From Whitmania pigra (Eukaryota > Annelida > Clitellata > Hirudinida > Haemopidae), in assembly GCA_021613335.1 (NCBI GenBank), contig JAJTWR010000353.1, forward strand, positions 659,001-723,000: a stretch of 64,000 nucleotides of DNA, in the 5' to 3' direction. Positions 46,401 through 57,302 of this stretch are shown one piece after another. Under the pieces are notes generated by a model. The model searched no databases. It worked only from the letters and a program-made list of their open reading frames with translations, and was not told the DNA's origin. Numbering within the stretch: the first letter of the stretch is position 1; each line of letters starts with the position of its first letter. The translations under genes and the position numbers were made by a program.

Positions 46401-47990
46401 AACGTAATAATGCCAATTACCTAGATTACATTGGCTGCTACTAATGATTACTTAGAAAATAATTTGAATAATAATTATGATAATTAATGATTAATACATG
46501 CAATTATTACTAATGACACAACAGCCTCATACAAGATAGAAGTGAAGACAGGAACTCGTCTTGGAGCTGGAACAGATGCGAATGTCTTCATCTTCGTTGA
46601 GGGAGACGAAGGGAGAACGGACAAAATACTTTTGGACACAAAATCTGCTGACAAAAAGGAGCAACTATTTGAGAGAGGACAGACCAATCATTTCACTGTG
46701 AAAGCTAAAGATGTTGGAAATGTAAGTCAGTTAGAATCAATTACATTATTTTTCATTAATTATTTAATTTTCACTTGGGCTGCTTCAGAAAAATAATCAA
46801 ACTGTAAAATATTATGAGTACTAAAATATGACCCTTCATTCATTCATTGAATCTATAAGTTGTCACTTGATGCTCACATTTACAAACTTATAAACTCGTA
46901 TTCAGGTAAATGGTGTCTTAATTGGTCACGATGGGTTGAACTTTGGAGCAGGCTGGTTTTTGGAGGATCTAAATATAGAATCGGCATCCACTGGTGATGT
47001 CTATCACTTCCATGTGAGCCAGTGGTTTGACAAGAAAGAGGGTGATGGAATGATAGAAAGACACTTGTTGCCTTCAGCAACAGGTTGATATTTTTTGAAT
47101 ATTTATAAGATTGTTACAATAACGAACTTGAGTGATTGAATGTATGTTTTAATATGATTTATTAGATAAATCTAATCATGGTGAAACACAAAAAATCAAA
47201 AATTCTGTAGCCCACCATAACAAGGATGATGATGATGATAAATCAAGCTCAAGAAGCAAGCATTCTGAAAAAGGTTCTGTATAATGTCTTTAAAGGTTTT
47301 TTTTTACGTTCCTTTCAATTACATTTTCAAACAGCTTATAAAGAGTCTGATAACTTTAATTTCAGTAACTTACGAAGTATCGGTGAAAACTGGAAGTAAA
47401 CTCGGAGCAGGAACGGATGCGAATGTTTACGTCATTTTGGTTGGAAAGAACAAAGAGACAGAGAGACTTTATTTGAAGGATGCAAGGAAAGGAGACAAAA
47501 CATTTGAAAGGAATAGTCAAGATGATTTCCAATTAGAGGCTGATGATGTTGGAAAGGTTCATAAAAAAGAGTTCCACAAAATATTCTTTTGAAATATTTT
47601 AAATTTTTTGTGAATGAATTGCTTCCAATTCACTTTCATTTTATTAGTGATATTATTTAGCCGATTATTTTTAAAGTTAATTAGAAGTGAATGACCATCT
47701 AAAATTTGAAGATCCAGAAAATAATTGTCGGGCATGATGGTAAAGAAAATATGGGCTCAGGATGGCATCTGGACAGCATTAAAGTGAGGAGCAGCTCAAC
47801 CAAGGAATTGTACACATTTAAAGTTGAAGATTGGCTCAATAAAAATGAAGGAGACAAGAAGCTTCAAAGAGAACTTGAGCCAACATCAGTAGAGGTTGCT
47901 TCTACTTCCATTTCTCATCTTAAAAGGCTTATTGTTTGAAAAATATCATTTTTCACCTTTAAATGCTTTTTTTTTTTAGAAAATGGGGTG
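43231..47990 (+). CDS. Five PLAT/LH2 domains (LOXHD1-like), probably continuing the ODAD4-like gene
   Basis: Ten exons encode five PLAT domains, each split by an intron after the DVG(N/D/K) turn: PLAT1 43632-43816 + 44009-44201; PLAT2 44496-44687 + 44940-45120; PLAT3 45563-45750 + 45902-46313; PLAT4 46527-46720 + 46906-47082; PLAT5 47366-47556 + 47712-47894. A short terminal exon ends about 47990. Hallmarks recur: YEVSVKTGSKLGAGTDANVY, a polar FER.Q.D.F stretch, IGHDG....GWFLEDL and the HVSQWFDKKEGDG-type Trp-Phe motif. Acidic/Ser-rich linker exons (43231-43472, 45238-45440, 47165-47276) join the domains. All read plus strand with phase-1 linkers. No start codon or signal peptide is seen for a separate gene, so a fusion to the upstream TPR gene is the simplest reading. 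PLAT domains mediate membrane or protein contacts. AATAAA lies near 48089. Confidence 0.82.
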
Positions 47991-48119
47991 ACCAAACTGC
48001 CTTCAAAACTTTAATAACACAAGCAGAATAATAATGTTTTATGTAACATAAATATTACAAATTTTGAAGTTTTGTTTTAAGTCAATCAATAAAATATGAT
48101 AAGATATAGAGAGGAAAAT

Positions 48120-48824
48120 TTCAGTCTTGTGATTATTGATCTTTTTCAATTTAATCTTTACTTTGATGTTACTGGGTTAATTTAAAAATGTTTTTAAAAA
48201 GTGATCATGTGATGACTTATATAAATTATTGAATATGAAACGATTTTTAATAAAATCAGTTTTTCAAACTATTGGTTCTATTTTTAATAAAATCATAAAT
48301 TCATACTTTAGCTAAAAACCTAAGCCCTTGGGTAAATTTCTCAGAAAGAGTGTAACGTTTACATACAATTGTGGCTCTTGAGGGTGATGTTAGCAAAAAG
48401 CTAAGCCAATAGAGAGACTATCAAACAATCATGGGGTAGGACTGTCAGCAATGGAAGCAGGCGAGCAAGTGGTAATTCCAGCAAAAGCCAACGCAGTAAC
48501 GAACAAGTCAACAAGCGAAACTAGCAAGGCTCCTTCCAACCTGCTGATTTTGCGAGCAGTCAATCCCGCTGATTTTGACAACAGGCAAGCCTCCCACCGA
48601 AAATCTCACTGATCTGCTAGCTTAACTGATAGGTCAGTGAACCCGATTGAAGCAAAACCAACAATACATGGAACGTTGATAGAATAATAGAATACCTATA
48701 TTAGGAAATTAACATTTACCCGTCCCAATTGTCCCTAATTTTAGTAAATGGCGCAAGTACTAAATTATCTTATCGACCACTTTCTGTGATCAATGTTAAG
48801 CTCATTTAAGTAGTTAGTGAATTC
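48120..48824. other. Intergenic, no gene recognised
   Basis: 0.7 kb between the end of the PLAT exons and the transposon debris. It contains a purine-rich stretch with repeated AGCAAG/GCGAGCAAG motifs (48450-48600) and no supported open frame. Confidence 0.4.
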
Positions 48825-48832
48825 CAAACGAA

Positions 48833-48968
48833 CAGGGACGTAATTTGGGGGACAGAGGGGGCAACGGCTCCCCCCTGACTTTAGACCAGACCTAAAAAAA
48901 GGTCATCTCCTCAAGCTGTGCAAGGGTTTGCCCCCCCCCCCTTGAAAAATGCTGAAATGACGTCCCTG
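48833..48968. mobile_element. 136-bp hAT-type MITE
   Basis: Starts CAGGGACGTAATTTGGGGG and ends GAAATGACGTCCCTG, so the outer 14 bp are inverted repeats. Flanking 8-mers CAAACGAA (48825-48832) and GAAACGAA (48969-48976) match at 7 of 8 positions. It has a C run near its right end. A related, more decayed copy lies at about 60293-60450. Confidence 0.8.
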
Positions 48969-48984
48969 GAAACGAATGAACTCC

Positions 48985-49425
48985 TGACTCCAAAGGGGTT
49001 GCTACAAGACTAGAGAAACTGAAATTGCCAAGTTTGTGTTACAGAAGAAAAAGAGCTGATTTGATTTTGTTGTTTAAGTTGTTGACAAGTGGAACGAGAG
49101 ATTTAGTCTGTCCTTCCCTTTCTGTCTGCACATATTCCAAGACCAGAGGACATGAAAGAAAACTGATGACAAGACTGGCCCACAAAGATTGCAGAAAGTT
49201 TTATTTTTGCAACAGAGTGGTCCAGGAATGGAATAGTTTGCCACAGGAGGTTGTGATGTCAAGAGATGTGGAGGAGTTTAAGAGAAACTTGGAGGGTTTT
49301 TTTGTTAATAGAATTTACAATTTAGATTGAGGGGTTGGTGCACTGGTTTTTGTTTTGTTTTCGGTTTCGGCGAGGGGCCGTTGGCCCGTGCTGATTTTTT
49401 TCAAATAAATAAATAAAAAATAAAT
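48985..49425 (+). mobile_element. 5'-truncated CR1-like non-LTR retrotransposon 3' end
   Basis: A 101-codon frame (49025-49330) encodes the typical C-terminal end of CR1-group RT proteins: SLCYRRKRADLILLFKLL, GHERKLM and FCNRVVQEWNSLPQEVV...FKRNLEGFF. The 3' UTR (GGCGAGGGGCCGTTGGCCCG) ends in AAATAAATAAATAAAAAATA. Everything upstream in the RT domain is missing, as in most dead-on-arrival insertions. Confidence 0.85.
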
Positions 49426-49599
49426 AAGACACCGGATGACGTTTGCCTTTCCAGATTCCTTTTGTTGGTTTATTCGGTTATATTTTGACCTATTTATTTC
49501 AATTTGTAATGTTTCTATAATTATGTTGTTATTAATTATCTGTTTTTATGTAATTTATGTTAATTACACAAATTCTAAGGTCCATTGTTTTTGCCGCCT

Positions 49600-50228
49600 G
49601 GGGCGGTGATAAGACTTGACCGTTAATTATCCGTTAATCTTCAAAATTTCGAAAAGCTCTCAAATATTTATTTTCATGGAACCACAATAAAATTAAAAAT
49701 TTACTATCAAACTTTTCTTTCCGCAAAGTATTTTTTATAACAGTCTCAAAATTCGGTCCATCGGCAAATTCACTCTCTATAGAGAGGACTGCCAAGTCTG
49801 TAAGCCTTGCCTGGCTCATAGATGCTCGAAGGTATTTTTTTATTAACTTAGGTTTGGAGAATGAGCGCTCGCAGCTAGCAACATTAATAGCCTGAGTTAG
49901 GAAGATACGCAGCAGGATCACAACATGAGGGGCAGAATCCCTGTATAAAGCTCAAAAGACTGAAGAGGTCTATCGATTTTTATCGTTTCCTGAAGCTTCT
50001 ACAAAATACTTCAATTTCTCCCTTTCGGCAAAGAACTCTTCTTTCTGTATTTCTTCATCGACTATGCCAGGTTGACAATCATAATTATCATAAAACAGGT
50101 TTGACGATTTAAGAAAGACTGCATATTATTGTTGCAGGCTGTCATTTTTTCTATTTTTTTAATTTTATGTACTGACAAAATGCCGCCCTTGGCACTTGCC
50201 GCCGTCCCACTCCCTGGGTACGCCTCTG
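49600..50228 (-). mobile_element. hAT transposon remnant
   Basis: A 95-codon minus-strand frame (49634-49921) carries a ZMYM-type hAT dimerisation motif: FLTQAINVASCERSFSKPKL with SMSQARLTDLAVLSIE. More upstream transposase sequence (to about 50150) is too broken to read. The right terminus at 50228 reads, as reverse complement, CAGAGGCGTACCCAGGGAG, a typical hAT end. The left terminus and target duplication are not identified. Confidence 0.75.
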
Positions 50229-50590
50229 GCCATTGGACTACTTGGGCAAATTTGGTTTTTTTAACATGCTCACTTTTCGCAGTGTATGAGATGTATATTG
50301 ATTAAATTAATTATAATCTGAAATTATTAGATCGGTTTTTACATTAGTCTCGTTTTAGGTAACCTTATTCGCTTTAAATATAATTTTTTTAATTTTATTC
50401 GATACTCCTGATTGAAGAGACCGTTCATCGGCTGCCATAAAATGCCGGACCACGGCGGATTTTTGTAATTTTACGATTTATTATTCAAAACGAACATTGT
50501 GTTTAATATTATAGTTTGCTAATTATGACATGGCAAAGCTAAGATTTTCACAAATCACAAAAAATAACCGAGGATTAATAAACTAAGATC

Positions 50591-52629
50591 TTAATCTTGG
50601 TCGGGTTTTGGAGGTGCTACGCCCTCGTAAAATTGAGGGAAGCCTCTTGAATTGGCCTGCAAGAGAAACGATCAAATGTTCAGAAATGGCATTTCAGAAT
50701 TGTGACTGTTTCATGCTTTTGTGTACTTACGACTTTCCCGAGCTGGTTCAGGCAGTTTAAAACTGTCAACATCTGACTTTTCCTTCCCTCGTAAAGATCG
50801 GACGATTGAAAGATACAATTCTCCGGAACTCCGTAATTTCTCGCGGCGACGCAGAAATTGTCGATGTTGGCAATAGCCACGAAGCTGGACTTAACAGTCG
50901 ATCGAAATGATACTTTCGGTAATCCGATGTGTTCCAGAAGCTTGTTCATTAACCTTAGAAAAAGAATACTTAATTATATATTTCCGGAATTATTAAACAG
51001 GAATAGTCCTAAGTATACAATGTATATAGTGTATATGTTATACATTCTACTGTATTACGGTGGTAATGCTTGCTAGATTAGAAAAGATCTCGCAGGAATA
51101 TGAACCATCCAAAGCACACACTTTTTACTCGAGTAGGCAGGACATTCATTCAAGAAATTAAAGTTGATTACTTGCAGAGAACTGAGCCATCTTTCAGTAG
51201 GGAGTGAATGGCGCGGTAATCATAAACGCCGTTCTGAAAGTGAAATAGAAAAGCAATTAAAACAAAGAATCCAAAGTTCTGGAAAGCATTCACTAACCGG
51301 TGGATTGGCCTCAACTCCAGCCGTCCTGGTGACCCACTCGATAATCTTCTGAGGCATGCCTAACTCCTCCTCTTTCTCGTACCTCTGGAAAAAAATAAAT
51401 AAATGCTTTAAGCCGCAGAATCTGTCTGTCTGCTTATGATCGTAGCAAGACGCAGGTTTTATTTGTCGGTTGAAAAAGTAACGTGTTACTATTCCTAGAG
51501 GCGATTTGATTACTGATCCCGAATTACACAAGGAAACAGAGAATGAACTCCGATTATAATACTTTTCAGCCTAATATTTATGTGGTTTAGAGCATATTGT
51601 CGTGCTCTGTAGTGTAAGGAAGTGAGATGGTAATTATTACTAATAGTTTTTGCTAATTACAGTTCACTAAGTTACTAGGTTACACTTACTAAGCAATCAT
51701 TAATTATTTTCGCATTTAACTATCAAAACTAGACTAACTAATATTTGCAAAAAATCCACCACAGAGAGCAGCCGCTATTAATTCATATCCAGGCAAAATT
51801 TCGGCTAGCATTCCAGGAATACGGCTCACCACAAATTTCCAGTCAAGGAAACAACAGCAAATACCAGAATGCGATTCCACATTGGAAAAGTGGAAAGAGA
51901 TCAGAGTAATCAATTACGTTTTAGTGATAAAGAATATTGATAACTGGAGCACGATGTATCACGAAACATTAATTAGGACGGAAATATCTTCGTTATCGCT
52001 TAAATTCTCCGGTGAAACTATTAATACTAATGAACCTCAAATTATTTTCCATTCTAAAAATCGGAAAGATCACGTAAATAATAATCTAACTACGTCTGGT
52101 GCAAAATATCTCAGAAGCAAAAGAAGTATTTCAGTTTTATGATGAAGTTTGGCGATACTTTGTGCAAAAAGTTTACGCTAAACATTCAGAAAGTACTTGC
52201 ACGTGTACAAAGCTGGGATTAGTACTAGTATAGAAGACAATAATCCAGAACTATTAATCGAGATGATGATTTGCTGTAAAACGTTCTCAGACTAAGTGGG
52301 GCCGGGATAGAGAAGAGAAGAAAGCTATATCCAGTAATTTGAAGTAAAACCAAAAAATGATTAAAAGAAAGTATACAAACATAATTTCTGCAGTATTAAT
52401 ATACCGATTTAAAGTCAGTTGGATTGCTATTTAATTAACTGAAGCGTAATTTTCATAAAATTCACAATAAGTTTGCATATTGCGTTTGCACCAGCTAATA
52501 TGTTAATTAGCTTAATTAAATGTAATTAATTTATGCATAATATAAGGTAATACTTCATAACATTCTCACCCTCTGCAATTTCATTTCCAATTCCAAAGCA
52601 TCACCAATTCTTCCAGCTCTCAGAGACAT
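50591..52629 (-). CDS. Calponin/transgelin-family actin-binding protein (Mp20/myophilin-like), five exons
   Basis: The model is complement(join(50591..50656,50731..50953,51172..51233,51298..51384,52570..52629)), 165 residues. Exon 1 encodes MSLRAGRIGDALELEMKLQR. Then RYEKEEELGMPQKIIEWV, DYRAIHSLLKDGSVLCKLMN, VAIANIDNFCVAARNYGVPE, CIFQSSDLYEGRKSQMLTVL and the short C terminus RGFPQFYEGVAPPKPDQD follow. This is a single calponin-homology domain of the muscle-protein-20/transgelin type, with actin or cytoskeletal roles. The C terminus is shorter than transgelin and no full calponin-like repeat is seen. All joins have GT-AG ends and keep frame. Intron 1 is 1.2 kb and otherwise featureless. It diverges from TTC5, whose start is 0.6 kb away. 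Confidence 0.9.
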
Positions 52630-53235
52630 GATAACTTATTGAAATGTTTAAAATAATTACAATTAGCTTTTTACCATTAACTTACTTGATGTTAAAATTT
52701 TTGGAAAAGACATGTACTTGCTTATTCAGATATCCGAGACACGAAAAAACCTGTAGCCTGGCGGGCGTGTTACTTTTTAGCAGGCGTTTGCAAGATCTTG
52801 TTGGCAACAGCAAGCTATTTCCAAGTGCATCTATTTATATGTTCCATAGTACATACCGTACCTGCATCATTTGATAATGGAGTTCCATCATTGCTGATAT
52901 TAGTGATTCATTCCACGAGTGTTCTCAATGCTTACGTTAAAATTCTTTGATGTATCTTTAATGAGGTAGAATTTCATTCCAGGTCTAAAATTCATCAGTC
53001 GATCCGAAGCTAACAGACTGCCATGATATACCGTAACAGCTGACTAGTGGGTCAGTGTACAGCGATTAGCAGTTATAAATATTTGTACATATATACATAT
53101 AAATAATATATAATTTAAAACCATAATATAGATATTTGCATAGGATATGCTCCAAATAAACTTATCATCACATTAGTAAACAGTGTCTTTGTTAACCGGT
53201 TACTTTTGTTTTTACTTAAACAAAAACATCAGAAA
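52630..53235. promoter_or_regulatory. Divergent promoter region between calponin-like gene and TTC5
   Basis: 606 bp between two start codons on opposite strands. AT-rich, with a TATATACATATAAATA stretch about 53090-53110. No coding frame is supported. It must contain both 5' UTRs and promoters. Confidence 0.45.
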
Positions 53236-54492
53236 ATGGAAAACATCAAAAAATTGGTGGACGATCTATATAATTTTCGGGATCGATTTTTTGAATCTCA
53301 TTCTATCGATGAAGCCAAAAACAGGCCGGCATTGATCAAAGCTAGGATGGATGAAGTAGTGAAAGAATTAGACAAAGCTGATAAATCGCTAAAGACCAAC
53401 GCGGAATACTTGATGTTGTATGGGAAAGCATTAAACGTTGCCACTAAATGCAGTCAAAAAGCCGAAGAGATGTTGTGCAAAGCAGTGAAACTAGATCCAT
53501 TGTTGACTGAGGCATGGACGAGCCTTGGAGAGTGTTACTGGAAGAACGGTGACCTCAATGGAGCGCAAAATTGTTTTCTATCAGCAGTCAATCACAAGAA
53601 AGATAAAGTTTCCCTCAGAAATTTGTCAATGATCACTCGCAGCATGGGATCCTGCGTGGAAGAAAAGTATGAAAAGATTCAGTGCAGCTTCGACATGGCA
53701 AAAGAGGCAGTAAAAATGGATTTAAATGATGGTCTTTCTTGGCTCACATTGGGCAATGCATACATAGCCAGGTATTTTATTACCAGACAGAATCCTGAGC
53801 TGATGAAACAAGCTCTTTCAGCTTTTTCAAAGGCAGAAAGGGATCCTGCTGTTACTAATAGTTATGACTTGCACTTCAACAAAGGCACAGTCCATGAGTA
53901 TTTGGAAAACTTTGAAGAAGCTCTTCAGTCTTATTCCAGGACAAAAGAACTCAATCCGGCATTTGACGAAGCCTCCAAAAAAGAGGAAAAGTTGGTAAAT
54001 TATCTTAAAAATTTTTCGACATTGGTAAACACGATAGGTGGAATAAAGAAGAAACAAGTGAAGCTGCTGCTAAAAATGATCGACCATCGGAAAGACTGCA
54101 TGTTTCATCCGTACGGCGAAGAATTGTCGATCAAGTCTCTCGCAGAGCTCTCCGTAGGTCCGAACCCGAAGACCCTGTACGTCGGTAGAGTCGTCGGCTC
54201 GCTGAACGTGGACGACCCTATTTGTTTCACTTTTGCACTGATCGACGCAAAAGAAACGTGCGTCGGAGTGACTCTTTACAACGCCTCTCGAAACTGGGGA
54301 GTGAGAATAGGCGACTCCATTCTCATCACCGAACCAAATTTAAAACGTCACGGTTTTTCTTACAACGAAAACTCGTTCAACTTTAGTAGCTTGCGAGTGG
54401 AATCTCCTTGTTTAATTATGGTTAACGGGAAAGTGCCAAACTGCGATGCCATGGCTCCTACCATATTGACGCAGTCTGTAAAGAGCGAATAA
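53236..54492 (+). CDS. TTC5: Tetratricopeptide repeat protein 5 (TTC5/STRAP), intronless
   Basis: 418 residues from ATG at 53236 (MENIKKLVDDLYNFRDRFFE); the open frame extends upstream to 53206 without an ATG. The N-terminal helix matches the family's LVDQLYSFRD-type start. TPR repeats occupy about residues 50-265, with AEYLMLYGKALNVATKCSQK, AEEMLCKAVKLDPLLTEAW, LGECYWKNGDLNGAQNCF, LSWLTLGNAYIARYF and LHFNKGTVHEYLENFEEAL. The C-terminal OB-fold domain begins near residue 295 and shows FTFALIDAKETCVGVTLYN, RNWGVRIGDSILITEPNL and FNFSSLRVESPCLIMVNGK. Known roles: p300/p53 stress cofactor and tubulin mRNA autoregulation factor. It has no intron in the coding region although neighbouring genes are split, so it could be a retrogene or a lineage-specific intron loss. 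No poly-A tract or target duplication is apparent. Confidence 0.93.
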   Translation: MENIKKLVDDLYNFRDRFFESHSIDEAKNRPALIKARMDEVVKELDKADKSLKTNAEYLMLYGKALNVATKCSQKAEEMLCKAVKLDPLLTEAWTSLGECYWKNGDLNGAQNCFLSAVNHKKDKVSLRNLSMITRSMGSCVEEKYEKIQCSFDMAKEAVKMDLNDGLSWLTLGNAYIARYFITRQNPELMKQALSAFSKAERDPAVTNSYDLHFNKGTVHEYLENFEEALQSYSRTKELNPAFDEASKKEEKLVNYLKNFSTLVNTIGGIKKKQVKLLLKMIDHRKDCMFHPYGEELSIKSLAELSVGPNPKTLYVGRVVGSLNVDDPICFTFALIDAKETCVGVTLYNASRNWGVRIGDSILITEPNLKRHGFSYNENSFNFSSLRVESPCLIMVNGKVPNCDAMAPTILTQSVKSE

Positions 54493-54761
54493 TTGTGTTG
54501 TGCCGTTGAATTGTCAGCACTTTTCAACTGGAAAGAAAAATCTACCTTACCATCATTTTTTTGTTACTTAAGAAGTCACGCATATTGAAATCAGTGATTT
54601 ATTCATTTAACTTTTTGAATTTGTTACTCAACATTCTTAACATCATACAACTTGTACAGTATAGTTTGAATTCATTCAATTTCAAGTCCATCTCAAAATG
54701 AAAATTAATTCATCGAAGATTTTCCAACTGGAAGAAAACATTCTCAATTTTCGACTTGTGT

Positions 54762-56787
54762 TTATCTTTTACCCGACGTGGCCATCTGTTGCAAAAATAT
54801 TATCCAAATATTAATCTCATTTAAGTAAATTATCCTAAATTTAATTACCTGGAATTTGAACCTGTCTGCCATAAGGCATTCCAGCAAAGTCCTTTTCTTT
54901 GGTTTTTCTACCTTGCATTGTTTAACATTGCCTCTGTTTTTCTGTGGCTGAACGGAAGTTTTCTCTGGTTGTTTTTTGGGATCTGGTGATTTTGAAATTA
55001 AACAATTTTTAAATTAATTAAATGCTGCTACTTCGCATCTCTACTGCATAAAATATTTAGGTGCTCAAATCACCTGGTGCACTTTTATTCACTTTTTCTG
55101 GCTTTTTCGGTCGACTGGCAATCTTCTGCGTCGTGTTCTTTTTGCAAGTCAAACAAGTGTAAATCTGAAATAATAGGAGTAATAGTTAGCCGAATGGTTT
55201 TCATAACACTGTCCATTGCTATGAGAGCAATGAGGCTGCATCAATGTAGCTCATCCAGACATACCAATTTGTTATTGCCTTCCTTAAATTCCTTCACCAC
55301 CTTAGACTGATATTTCCCCAAGACCTGGTTATTGTCTGATCTCTCTAGAAGCCTTTTGATTTTCGGTGTTATCTTCAAGCGAGGTTTAAAGGTTATTTTG
55401 ACATTGTTTGGCCTCCAAACAGAACAACAGTGGGGACATGTTCTTGCTGTGAATTTTTCTTTTAGTTCTAAAAAAAAGGAGGTGAAGTGACCAATGTTGA
55501 TCGTAAAATACATGTTGAGCAAGCAAAGTGATTCAGTAGTTCAAAGTAATAATAATAATTTCTTGATATAACAATGCAAAATTCATTAGTCACTTATTAT
55601 TGGAAGCACTTCATATTTTAAGAATTGTTGCGTTGTTCAAAAGCATACTCAACTTTAAGAGATGAGAGAAAGCAAAACAATCCACATGGTGAAATGGCAA
55701 ATATTAGAAATAGTTGAGCATAATTACGTATGTTGCTGTGTGAGTGTTGCCATTGTGCTTAATGACATTCAGCTGGCCTGGCTGTTGAGGGGTGGACATG
55801 CATAAATCCAGCAAAAGGGGTCGTTTTCTCGAGAACATATTTGGAGCCAGTGTCTCAGTGGTTAAGGTTTTTGCATTGCTCAATAAGAAACTCAAACGCT
55901 ATTAGTACTGGCCAACACAGGCGTCATCTTGCGGATTGTATCCTTCGAGACTATTGTTCATCGCCCCACTCCTGACGTACGTCTTACAGAGGGGGATTTC
56001 ACCCTTCCAGGACCGGTGGTCTAGTTCAAATCTTTGCGAGTTCCGGTGCACACCCAGACTGTTCAGGGGGGAGTCTTACAGGAGGGAGTTTCACCCTCCC
56101 TGGGAGAATTGTGACCAGTTCCAGCGTCTCATGTCATGGGACCGCATCCGGGGCGGTTAGTGTGCTGGCCATTACAACCAGACGATACGTAACCTTTATG
56201 CGACCGAGATTACAGTCGTATTACTCAATAAGGTATCGTACATGCGCTCCCATCTTCCGACGAGAATCCAGCAAAAGGGGTCGTTTTCTCGAGAACATAT
56301 TTGGAGCCAGTGTCTCAGTGGTTAAGGTTTTTGCATTGCTCAATAAGAAACTCAAACGCTATTAGTACTCAAGACTTTATATGAAAAAGCAGTTATTGTA
56401 CAAATTGGGGTAGGTTTGGCTTTGGACAGCGGATGATTTTTGTAGTACGCAAAGGGGCAAGAAATATCGCAAGTAGAGAAGGAGATTTATATCACATATA
56501 GTGATTTCAGTTGAGATTAGCAATATTTATTAAGCATAGTAATACGATTGTCTTTACAAAACGAAAGCATGAAACTTAAGCTTACGCAGATTTTCATAAA
56601 TTTTGTGGGCTTCCAGCCTGAAACGTATCATTAATGTCTTTGTGAGTAATTTTTTACATAATCCAAACAAAGTTCAAACTAACGCGTAGTAACGAGAAAT
56701 TGTGGGCGATGCATTTGCATAAAAATCGGCCGCTAAGCTATGTTTCGTTAACAGATCATCTGTTCCAAATTTGTCAGAATCATCCAT
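54762..56787 (-). CDS. C18orf21: C18orf21/UPF0711 homologue (zinc-ribbon protein), incomplete model
   Basis: Exons in transcript order: probable first exon from ATG 56787 to about 56677 (MDDSDKFGTDDLL...NASPTISRYYAL); then 55265..55467, 55074..55164, 54849..54982 and 54762..54785. The central exons encode TCPHCCSVWRPNNVKITFK, PRLKITPKIKRLL, VVKEFKEGNNKLV and IYTCLTCKKNTTQKIASR. This reproduces the family's two CxxC pairs separated by a PKxxLTPKIxKLL-type stretch. The protein is short and basic and ends KRTLLECLMADRFKFQ-MATSGKR. Joins among the last four exons keep phase. The first exon does not join directly in phase with the second, so a small exon is probably missing from the model. Vertebrate C18orf21 has been linked to ribosomal RNA processing. 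Its start lies only 14 bp from a Foldback-like insertion. Confidence 0.75.
55805..55909. repeat. 105-bp direct repeat, left copy
   Basis: Identical over 105 bp to 56265-56369 (starts AATCCAGCAAAAGGGG, ends CGCTATTAGTACT). The 355-bp spacer contains its own imperfect repeat (GTCTTACAGAGGGGGATTTC near 55981 and GTCTTACAGGAGGGAGTTTC near 56073). It includes GTCTCAGTGGTTAAGG, which resembles a tRNA A box, so a tRNA-derived SINE is possible. It lies in an intron of the C18orf21 homologue. Confidence 0.85.
56265..56369. repeat. 105-bp direct repeat, right copy
   Basis: Second identical copy of the 55805-55909 sequence, same orientation. Perfect identity points to a recent duplication or a recently recombined repeat element. 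Confidence 0.85.
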
Positions 56788-57302
56788 TGCTCAACTTGAG
56801 AAGTTCAGCACTGGAGTAATCACAGTTTAATATCTATACAGACATTCCTTAGTAAACAAAGATAAACCACGCCTCCCCTATTATAATAATAAATTATGTA
56901 TATGTTGATATAAAATAAAACAAATAATTTCAAAACAAAACGTTGTTTAATTTTTTTTAAATTAAGGAACATTTATAATATATATGTATTTAAAATATCT
57001 GTCCTATTTAAGGTAGTTACACATAATGAATGTCGCTTTTGTTAAACATTCAAAATGCTATTCCAAAATTAAATTTAATATACTTTTAACCGTATATATA
57101 TAAATATTTTAATTTGACAAAATTGTTTCAAATTATAAATATATTTTATATGCTCCCAATATCAATATGTACTCGGAGAGCTATAAAGGGATTTTTAACC
57201 GGGCTAATTAATGAACATTAACAAAAGACAAATAACACACAAAAACAGGTTATTTAAACTACACATATAAATGATGCAAGTGTTGAAATAATATTGAGCG
57301 TC

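Noticed and set aside
51882..52142. 86-codon plus-strand frame inside calponin intron 1
   Set aside because: No recognisable motif and no splice or promoter context. AT-rich chance frame.
55704..55895. 63-codon minus-strand frame near the C18orf21 homologue
   Set aside because: Considered as the missing N-terminal exon, but it overlaps the 105-bp direct repeat and does not resemble the family start. The exon at 56787 fits better.
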